Positions 5,672-10,766 of a stretch of DNA of 10,766 nucleotides are shown here, piece after piece. Position 1 is the first letter of the stretch; each line of letters starts with the position of its first letter. A program made the position numbers and the translations under genes. The notes under the pieces were generated by a model. It had not been told where the DNA came from. It worked only from the letters and a program-made list of their open reading frames with translations, and did no database searches. The stretch covers positions 1 to 10,766 of the forward strand of contig BOAV01000084.1 of assembly GCA_026002045.1 (NCBI GenBank), in the 5' to 3' direction. Source of the stretch: Spirochaetia bacterium. GTDB lineage: Bacteria; Spirochaetota; Spirochaetia; Treponematales; Breznakiellaceae.

Positions 5672-6433
5672 TCATATTAAAACCGCCGCCGCAATCACCA
5701 AAGCGCAAAAGATGAGGGCCGCCGCGTCCTGCAGGCCGAAGGGGTAACGTTTATAGCCGCTTGAGGGTTTGCGGAAGTTGAAGCCCCGCAGCTCCGCCGA
5801 AATGGCCCCCCCTTCAATTTTACGTACCGAGGAAATAAGCAATGGCACGCAAAGCGGCAGCAGGAGCCGGATCTTCTTTAAAAAGTTTTTCGTGTCAAAT
5901 TCCACACCCCGGGCAATCTGGGCTTCCATGATGGCCTCCATCTCATCGGCGAAAAGGGGGATGAAGCGGATCGCCGTGGTCAGCACGAAGGTATACTTGT
6001 AGGGGATGCGCAGGTAACGGTTCAGCACGTTGGAGATGTCGCTCATCCGGGTGACCGAAAGCATCAGGGTCAGGGGCATGGTGGCGGCGATGAGCCGGGA
6101 CACAAAGAGCAGGGAAAAGAGGAGCCCCGTGTCGGTGATGTAGATGTTGAGGGGGAACATGACCAGCACATTTCCTTCCCGGACAAAAAAGATCTGGGCC
6201 GCAAAAAGCACGATGGAAAGTTTTACCAGTGAAAGGAGGATGCGGAGAGAGCGGCCGATAATGCCCCCTAATGCTGCCAAACCAAGGTTGAGGGCGAGGA
6301 TGCACAACACCAGAGCCAGGCTGCTGCTGATAAAACAGGAAGCGCAGAGGCCGAAGGCGAGGATGAGCTTGGTGAGGGGGTTGAGCCGGTGGAGGAAAGA
6401 AGCCCCTGAGACGTAATCCAAAAGGCCGGTCAT
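5672..6433 (-). CDS. ecfT: ECF transporter transmembrane component (EcfT/CbiQ family)
   Basis: The 253-residue membrane protein has hydrophobic segments at about 23-58, 66-84, 103-126, 146-162, 190-203 and 235-253. The two coupling-helix motifs of EcfT are at ARG (174-176) and ELRGF (214-218); these contact the two ATPases. It transmits ATP hydrolysis to the substrate-binding S component. The ATG overlaps the upstream ATPase stop as ATGA (6433-6430). The Shine-Dalgarno GGAGG (6444-6440) is six bases upstream and is buried in an 18-bp perfect palindrome, which may make translation depend on ribosomes finishing the ATPase gene. This is the last gene of the operon. Confidence 0.92.
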   Translation of the reverse strand: MTGLLDYVSGASFLHRLNPLTKLILAFGLCASCFISSSLALVLCILALNLGLAALGGIIGRSLRILLSLVKLSIVLFAAQIFFVREGNVLVMFPLNIYITDTGLLFSLLFVSRLIAATMPLTLMLSVTRMSDISNVLNRYLRIPYKYTFVLTTAIRFIPLFADEMEAIMEAQIARGVEFDTKNFLKKIRLLLPLCVPLLISSVRKIEGGAISAELRGFNFRKPSSGYKRYPFGLQDAAALIFCALVIAAAVLI

Positions 6434-7278
6434 CTGGCGCCTCCGGAGGCGCCTTCGCCTCCTGCTGCGGCGGCCATCTCGTCTACCGTGTAGACCTGCT
6501 CAAAGCCCCGGCCCAGGCTCAAAGCCAGTGCGGGGATCTGGGCGGGAAGCAGGGAGGCCCGTTCCAAAAGGCCCTGGTCCTTCATGATCTGCCTGACGGG
6601 GCCGTCCCCGATAAGGCGGCCCCTGCTCAGCACCAGCGCCCGCCGGGCAAAATCGGATACCACCTCCATGTCGTGGGAGATCATCAGGATCGTGGTTCCC
6701 CTGGCGTGGAGATCGGAAATAATTTCCATGATGGTCATGCACTCCCGGTAATCAAGGCCCGTGGTGGGTTCGTCCAGGATCAGCAGTTCCGGGCGGCGGG
6801 CCAGCACCGAGGCAAGGGCCGTCTGCTGCCGTTCCCCGCGGGAAAGGCCGAAGGGGTCCCGGTTCCCGTCAAGCCCAAAAAGCTCGAGCATTTCGTCACA
6901 GCGGCGCTGCTTTTCAGCCGCCAGTTCTGCGGCGGACAGGCCCGCATCTGAGAGGGCATATTCCAGACCAAAGAGGATCTCTTCCCGGACGCTGGTCTGG
7001 CAGAGCTGGCGGTCGGGGTTCTGGAAGAGGTAACCCGCCCGGCGAGCAAGGACGCTGGTTTTGACCTTCCGGGTGTCGACTCCCCCCAGCAGAACCTTTC
7101 CGGCGCTGGGCTTGAGGAGGCCGTTGGCGAGCCGGCAGAGGGTGGATTTTCCCGCGCCGTTTTCCCCCAGCAGGGCGGCAAATTCGCCGGGTTTTATGGT
7201 AAAGGACACATCGTTGATGATAGTCTCCTGACCCGCCGATGATGGGTAACTGAAACCGACCTGTTCAAAGCGCAGCAC
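6430..7278 (-). CDS. ECF transporter ATPase, second subunit
   Basis: This 282-residue ABC ATPase has Walker A GENGAGKST (38-46), Q-loop Gln86, the signature LSRGE (145-149, a variant of LSGGQ), Walker B LLILDEP (165-171) and switch His202 in ISHDM. I chose the GTG at 7278 because AAAGGAGG (7292-7285) lies six bases before it. The upstream ATG at 7305 would have no such site and would sit inside the preceding ATPase gene. With this start the gene overlaps the first ATPase by 14 bp. It energises uptake together with the first ATPase and EcfT. The C-terminus ends in a Gly/Ala/Glu-rich run encoded by the GGCGCC palindrome region. Confidence 0.9.
   Translation of the reverse strand: MLRFEQVGFSYPSSAGQETIINDVSFTIKPGEFAALLGENGAGKSTLCRLANGLLKPSAGKVLLGGVDTRKVKTSVLARRAGYLFQNPDRQLCQTSVREEILFGLEYALSDAGLSAAELAAEKQRRCDEMLELFGLDGNRDPFGLSRGERQQTALASVLARRPELLILDEPTTGLDYRECMTIMEIISDLHARGTTILMISHDMEVVSDFARRALVLSRGRLIGDGPVRQIMKDQGLLERASLLPAQIPALALSLGRGFEQVYTVDEMAAAAGGEGASGGAR
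6436..6453. repeat. 18-bp perfect palindrome over the EcfT ribosome-binding site
   Basis: GGCGCCTCCGGAGGCGCC is its own reverse complement. On the mRNA it can fold so that the GGAGG used by EcfT is paired. The stem begins two bases upstream of the ATG. It lies within the coding end of the second ATPase gene. Confidence 0.7.
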
Positions 7279-8140
7279 GGCGGGCCTCCTTTGCATCAAG
7301 TACATCCTTCATCATCAGTTGGGCCTGAGGCAAATCATGGGGCAATGCCCCGGAATAGAGCCCTTTCTCCCGCAGTCTTTCGCCCAGGGTGGTTACCCGC
7401 GGGATATTGACACCGGCGCTTTCAAGGATGTCCGGACGCTGCAAAACTTCGCCCACCGCGCCGTGCCGGACCAGGACGCCCCCTTCCATCACCGCAAGGC
7501 GTTTGGCGAATTCGCAGAGGAGCATGATCTTCTGCTCCACCACCACGATGGTGATGCCGTGCTGTTCGTTCAGTTCTTTCAGGTACTCAAAAATTTTGCG
7601 GCTGGAACGGGGGTCCAGTTCGCCGGAGGGCTCGTCCAGGACGATGATCCGGGGCCGCAGGGCGGTGATGGCCGCAATGGCCGCCTTCTGCTTCTGTCCG
7701 CCGGAAAGGGTGCTGATGGCCCGCTTCCGCAGTTCCGGTATCCCCGCCGCCGCCAGGGCTTCGGTCAGGCGGCCTTCGATTTCGGTATGATCCACAGCGA
7801 AATTCTCAAGACCGAAGAGGATCTCGTCTTCCACCACGGAGGCCACCATCTGGCCGTCGATGTCCTGAAAAACGCTCCCCACCTGCCGGGACAGGTTTTC
7901 GGTCCCGGCATCCACCGTGTCCAGGCCGTTGATCAGCACGGAGCCGTAAAAATCCCCGGCGTAGTGATGGGGAACCACCCCGTTCAGGGCATAGGTGAGG
8001 GTGGACTTTCCCGCCCCGGAGGAGCCGATGATCCCCAGAAAATCCCCATCGGGGATCTCAAGGTTGATCCCCGAAAGGGCGTTTTTTTCGGCCCCGGCGT
8101 AACGAAAACTTAAATCCTTTATTGCAATCACGATTAACAC
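7265..8140 (-). CDS. ECF transporter ATPase, first subunit
   Basis: This ABC ATPase of up to 291 residues has Walker A GSSGAGKST (39-47), Q-loop Gln92 in VFQD, the signature LSGGQ (145-149), and Walker B RIIVLDEP (164-171) with the catalytic Glu170. The switch-histidine position reads VVVEQK, with Gln203 instead of His, unlike the second ATPase. With EcfT and the second ATPase it forms the energising module of the transporter. Translation starts at GTG 8140 or at GTG 8131, three codons later. Neither has a convincing Shine-Dalgarno, and coupling to the S gene, whose stop is 4 bp upstream, is likely. Length is normal for ECF ATPases. Confidence 0.9.
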   Translation of the reverse strand: MLIVIAIKDLSFRYAGAEKNALSGINLEIPDGDFLGIIGSSGAGKSTLTYALNGVVPHHYAGDFYGSVLINGLDTVDAGTENLSRQVGSVFQDIDGQMVASVVEDEILFGLENFAVDHTEIEGRLTEALAAAGIPELRKRAISTLSGGQKQKAAIAAITALRPRIIVLDEPSGELDPRSSRKIFEYLKELNEQHGITIVVVEQKIMLLCEFAKRLAVMEGGVLVRHGAVGEVLQRPDILESAGVNIPRVTTLGERLREKGLYSGALPHDLPQAQLMMKDVLDAKEARRAAL

Positions 8141-8144
8141 TGTC

Positions 8145-8708
8145 TCACAATTTCAGGGCCAGTTTAAGGGGGATGTACAGGACCTGCACAATCACGGCGT
8201 TGATCGTGGCGGTGCCGAAGATGATCGCCATAAAGATCGCCAGGGGGGTCGGTTTGATATCAACCCCGGAGTAGTACATGATGTACATGACGGCAATGAA
8301 GGTAAAACCGCTGACCAGGGTGCTGAGAAAGGTACAAATGATGGGTTTTACGGGAATTTTGAGCTTTTCCAGGGGGATTTTGATCAAAAGGCACATGGCA
8401 ACGGCCCCGAGGAGCTCGCTGGCAAAGTTGATGTAGGGCTGGCCGGGGAAAAACTGGCAAATCGCCCCCGCCAAAATCCCGATAATGGCCGCTTCGATAA
8501 AGGGCGGCTTTATCAGCATGATGATAAGGCAGTACATGGCGATGATAAAGTTGGGCTTCATCCCGAAGTTGATCACACTGCCGACAAAAAATTTGAGTAC
8601 CGCCCCGGCGGCAAGCAGTATGCCGATGAGCAGTACATCCCGAATCTGGAGGCCCTTCTTTTCCTTTTGGGCCACTTCCCGTTTTTCCCTTGCATTTACC
8701 GTTTCCAT
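8145..8708 (-). CDS. ECF transporter S component, TrpP-like
   Basis: The 187-residue membrane protein has a charged N-terminal tail (1-20) and about six hydrophobic segments (24-44, 53-66, 70-87, 95-110, 122-144, 155-180). The GMKPNFIIAM motif (49-58), the FFPGQPYINF loop (86-95) and the overall layout resemble TrpP, the putative tryptophan transport protein family of Gram-positive bacteria. Being first in an operon with two ECF ATPases and EcfT shows it is the substrate-binding subunit. Tryptophan or a related compound is the best guess from resemblance alone. AAGGAG (8719-8714) lies five bases before the ATG. No riboswitch or T-box fits in the short leader. Confidence 0.75.
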   Translation of the reverse strand: METVNAREKREVAQKEKKGLQIRDVLLIGILLAAGAVLKFFVGSVINFGMKPNFIIAMYCLIIMLIKPPFIEAAIIGILAGAICQFFPGQPYINFASELLGAVAMCLLIKIPLEKLKIPVKPIICTFLSTLVSGFTFIAVMYIMYYSGVDIKPTPLAIFMAIIFGTATINAVIVQVLYIPLKLALKL

Positions 8709-8721
8709 AGTGTCTCCTTGT

Positions 8722-8735
8722 TTCTATATATAGAA
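8722..8735. promoter_or_regulatory. 14-bp palindrome, candidate operator of the ECF operon
   Basis: TTCTATATATAGAA is a perfect palindrome. It lies between the predicted transcription start (near 8746 on the minus strand) and the Shine-Dalgarno of the S gene. A repressor bound here could block elongation. The cognate regulator is not in the window. Confidence 0.5.
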
Positions 8736-8752
8736 TCGTTTCTCTGCATAAG

Positions 8753-8782
8753 AACATAACATGGAGCTGATAAAAATGTCAA
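8753..8782 (-). promoter_or_regulatory. Promoter of the ECF transporter operon
   Basis: On the minus strand a consensus TTGACA (8782-8777) is followed after 18 bp by TATGTT (8758-8753), four of six matches. The predicted leader is about 35-40 nt and contains the palindrome and AAGGAG. It is divergent from rlpA. Confidence 0.55.
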
Positions 8783-8800
8783 GAGATATTTTTATTTGCC

Positions 8801-8808
8801 GATAAAAT
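8801..8808 (+). promoter_or_regulatory. Candidate -10 region of rlpA, possibly leaderless
   Basis: GATAAAAT (8801-8808) offers GATAAA or TAAAAT as a -10 hexamer directly before the ATG at 8813. No Shine-Dalgarno is visible. No good -35 is seen at 16-18 bp; the region overlaps the opposite-strand TTGACA. Confidence 0.3.
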
Positions 8809-8812
8809 AGTT

Positions 8813-9712
8813 ATGAAAAGAATAACCGCAGCTTTATTCATTGGTTTGGGATTAGCGGCCCTGAGTACTGTTCAGGCTCAGCAGGCCCCCGATGGGGCGG
8901 GCTTTGTACAGGAAGGAATTGCCTCCTGGTATGGAACGGAATTTAACGGCAGGCCTACCGCATCGGGTGAACTCTTTAACGCCGCCCTGTTTACCGCCGC
9001 CCACCCTACCCTGCCTTTCGGGACGACATTGACGGTGACCAACCGGCAGAATAACAGGAAGGTGACGGTACGGGTAAATGACCGGGGACCCTTTGTGTCC
9101 GCCCGGATCATCGATCTTTCACGGGCGGCGGCGGAACAACTTGATATGTTGGCTACCGGAACCGCACCGGTGCTGGTAGAAGGGGTCATGGCCCCTGCGA
9201 ACCCGGCGCCCTCCCCGCAGTATACGGGAACCAATTCTCAGACCGCTGCCGAGGGCAGCCGGGCCTCAGCCTCGGCTCAGATCGTCACCCAGTCCCCGCC
9301 CATTTACTCCGAACCAATATTGATTCAGCCGGTTCTGCCGCAGCCGCCGGTTCGGCAAGTTCAACCGGTTGAGCAATATCAGCCGGTTCCGCCGGTACAA
9401 CAGCCGCAGCAACCGGTTCAGCCGCCTCAGCCGGTCCAGCAATATCAGCCGGTTCAACCGGTTCAGAACATAACGCCGCCCACGGTCCCGGCAAATAAGG
9501 TATTCCGAATCCAGGTCGGTTCCTACCGGGTCGCCCGGAATGCGGTGGAAACCTTTGACAAACTGAAAGCCGCGGGGCTTAACCCGGTCTATGAACGGAG
9601 CGGTGAATACTTCCGGGTGGTACTTTCAGGGATACGATCCGATGACGTAGACTCTGTAATAAGACGGATTGGGGCGGCGGGTTTTAGGGACCCCCTGATT
9701 CGGGAAGAATAA
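8813..9712 (+). CDS. rlpA: RlpA-like septal lytic transglycosylase with SPOR domain
   Basis: The 299-residue protein begins with a signal peptide (KR, a hydrophobic core at 6-18, probable cleavage after VQA at 20-22). No lipobox cysteine is present, so it should be soluble periplasmic rather than a lipoprotein as in E. coli. The RlpA double-psi beta-barrel spans about 33-125, with GIASWYG (35-41), TASGE (49-53), AAHPTLPFGT (62-71) and VNDRGPF (88-94). E53, H64 and D90 keep the Glu-His-Asp layout of active RlpA enzymes that cleave glycan strands lacking stem peptides. Residues 160-222 are a Pro/Gln/Val linker. A SPOR domain (228-297, FRIQVGSYRV... YFRVVLSGI) should target denuded septal glycan. 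It is followed by a good terminator. Confidence 0.92.
   Translation: MKRITAALFIGLGLAALSTVQAQQAPDGAGFVQEGIASWYGTEFNGRPTASGELFNAALFTAAHPTLPFGTTLTVTNRQNNRKVTVRVNDRGPFVSARIIDLSRAAAEQLDMLATGTAPVLVEGVMAPANPAPSPQYTGTNSQTAAEGSRASASAQIVTQSPPIYSEPILIQPVLPQPPVRQVQPVEQYQPVPPVQQPQQPVQPPQPVQQYQPVQPVQNITPPTVPANKVFRIQVGSYRVARNAVETFDKLKAAGLNPVYERSGEYFRVVLSGIRSDDVDSVIRRIGAAGFRDPLIREE
9325..9467 (+). repeat. Degenerate CAG-CCG-GTT repeat encoding the Pro/Gln linker
   Basis: Irregular short repeats of CAGCCGGTT, CAACCGGTT and CAATATCAGCCGGTT encode Q-P-V and QYQPV units. The unit is multiple of three, so copy changes keep the frame and vary the tether length between the catalytic and SPOR domains. Confidence 0.7.
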
Positions 9713-9739
9713 AATCCCAGCGGTTTTTTGAGCATGACG

Positions 9740-9767
9740 CCCCCGGTATTATCGGGGGATTTTTTTT
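9740..9767 (+). terminator. Intrinsic terminator of rlpA
   Basis: CCCCCG (9740-9745) pairs with CGGGGG (9753-9758) around a 7-nt loop, followed by ATTTTTTTT. It starts 28 bp after the rlpA stop and separates rlpA from the next gene. Confidence 0.85.
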
Positions 9768-9781
9768 GCCTGCCTTTATGG

Positions 9782-9787
9782 TAACAT
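9782..9787 (+). promoter_or_regulatory. Candidate -10 of the EamA gene, possibly leaderless
   Basis: TAACAT (9782-9787) ends six bases before the ATG at 9794. There is no Shine-Dalgarno. The -35 position falls in the T-run of the rlpA terminator and is unconvincing. Confidence 0.3.
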
Positions 9788-9793
9788 GATTTT

Positions 9794-10766
9794 ATGAACA
9801 AACGCCGCAATCCATTCCCCAGGCGCGCTTTACGCTCGGACGCGCTGCTGCTGCTTACGGCCTGCATCTGGGGCTTTGCCTTTGTGGCACAGCGTTCCGG
9901 TATGGAATATGTGGGGCCCTTCGGCTTTAACGGTATACGGTTTTTGCTGGGAAGTTTCTCACTGGTCCCCGTCATCCTGTTAAGGCGGAAGGGCGGCGCG
10001 AAAAACAAATTTCTCCCCTACTCCCTTGCAGCGGGAACCTGCCTTTTTATCGCAGCAACACTGCAGCAGGTCGGGCTCATGTTTACCACGGCGGGAAACT
10101 CCGGATTTATCACCGGGCTCTATGTAGCGCTGACCCCGATCTTCGGCATCTTTTTGGGACGGAAGACCGGGCTGCCCACCTGGATTGGAGCGGCATTCAC
10201 CCTGACCGGCCTTTACTTCCTCAGCGCGGCGGGACATGGGGATGCTTCGCAGCCCTGGGGCGCGATCAATCCCGGTGACATCATCACCGCAATAGGGGCC
10301 ATCTTCTGGGCCTTTCACATCCTTTTAATTGACCGGCTGGTGCAGCGCATTGATCCGATAGTCCTTTCCGCCGGGCAATTTTTCTGGTGCGGCCTCTTTT
10401 CCCTGATCACAGCTTTACTGATTGAACCTTCGATCAACGACCTGGTTAAAAATATTGATCCCGGTCTGCTTGCATCGGGAACCTTTTCCTGGCAGAGCCT
10501 TCCCGTTTTATTCGCCGGCCTTGCCGCGGGAAAAAACAGCATCCTCCTCTCCCCCGATGCGCTCATTCCCATCCTCTACAGCGGATTCGGCTCGGTGGGC
10601 GTCGCCTATACCCTCCAAGCAGTTGCCCAGAAGGATGCGCCCCCGGCCCACGCCACCATCATCCTCTGCCTGGAAGGCTGCTTCGCCGCCATCGGCGGGG
10701 TGATCATCCTTTCGGAACCCTTGGGTCCCTGGACCCTGCTGGGATTTATCCTGATGTTCAGCGGCA
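9794..10766 (+). CDS. EamA/DMT-family membrane transporter (3' end outside window)
   Basis: An open frame of 324 codons runs from the ATG to the window end with no stop. The product has about ten hydrophobic segments in two EamA repeats. Repeat 1 (about 15-145) contains TACIWGFAFVAQ (22-33), RFLLG (49-53) and the GNSGFITGLYVALTPIFG stretch (101-118). Repeat 2 (about 160-324) contains AIFWAFHILLIDR (169-181), GVAYTLQAVAQ (269-279), HATIILCLEGCFAA (286-299) and SEPLG (307-311). This is the RhaT/YdcZ-like drug-metabolite exporter superfamily in the inner membrane; the substrate cannot be predicted. Residues 211-257 form a longer than usual loop between two helices of repeat 2. Given the usual length near 300, only the last helix end is missing. 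It follows the rlpA terminator and is a separate transcription unit. Confidence 0.88.
   Translation, partial: MNKRRNPFPRRALRSDALLLLTACIWGFAFVAQRSGMEYVGPFGFNGIRFLLGSFSLVPVILLRRKGGAKNKFLPYSLAAGTCLFIAATLQQVGLMFTTAGNSGFITGLYVALTPIFGIFLGRKTGLPTWIGAAFTLTGLYFLSAAGHGDASQPWGAINPGDIITAIGAIFWAFHILLIDRLVQRIDPIVLSAGQFFWCGLFSLITALLIEPSINDLVKNIDPGLLASGTFSWQSLPVLFAGLAAGKNSILLSPDALIPILYSGFGSVGVAYTLQAVAQKDAPPAHATIILCLEGCFAAIGGVIILSEPLGPWTLLGFILMFSG

Noticed and set aside
7319..8113. 264-codon open frame on the + strand opposite the first ATPase
   Set aside because: Antisense shadow; the ATPase on the other strand has all Walker and signature motifs.
8709..8760. Riboswitch or T-box in the leader of the ECF operon
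   Set aside because: The predicted leader is only about 35-40 nt and contains just a palindrome and the Shine-Dalgarno, too short for a known riboswitch.

Overview
The window is accessory-flavoured chromosomal DNA from a GC-rich bacterium. My best guess is a spirochaete of the termite-gut treponeme type. That rests on gene content and style (DUF4062 protein, GAF-GGDEF protein, FadD-like ligase, TrpP-type ECF transporter, RlpA with a SPOR domain, several genes lacking a ribosome-binding site), not on a marker gene, so the taxonomic call is tentative.

Left part (1-3904, + strand). A DUF4062 protein with a C-terminal winged-helix-like region is followed 2 bp later by a GAF-like/GGDEF diguanylate cyclase. 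Next comes a long-chain acyl-CoA synthetase-like AMP-forming ligase, which appears to have its own promoter and possibly a leaderless mRNA.

Middle part (3905-5667) is an island of toxin-antitoxin material, visibly AT-richer up to about 4800. On the minus strand a CopG/RHH-type antitoxin gene (3982-4407) is cut by a roughly 107-bp element made of three consecutive perfect hairpins, flanked by a 4-bp direct repeat. Removing the element and one repeat copy restores a clean 104-residue antitoxin. Beside it is a HicB-type antitoxin without a visible HicA, with a near-consensus promoter whose spacer is a tandem 10-bp repeat. On the + strand an apparently complete Phd/YefM-PIN (VapC-like) pair has its own promoter with two 11-bp-spaced palindromic operator-like repeats.

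Right-centre (5672-8760, minus strand). A four-gene operon encodes an ECF-type transporter in the order S component (TrpP-like), ATPase, ATPase and EcfT. The last three cistrons overlap or nearly overlap. A TTGACA promoter and a 14-bp perfect palindrome lie upstream of the S gene. The likely role is uptake of tryptophan or a related small molecule. The operon converges on the PIN toxin gene with only 4 bp between the two stop codons.

Right end (8813-10766, + strand). An exported RlpA-like septal lytic transglycosylase (DPBB domain, Pro/Gln linker, SPOR domain) ends in a good intrinsic terminator. It is followed by an EamA/DMT-family membrane transporter that runs off the window end.

The main surprises are the triple-hairpin insertion element inside the antitoxin gene, the DUF4062-GGDEF gene pair, and three genes without a Shine-Dalgarno whose candidate -10 boxes all end 6 nt before the ATG.
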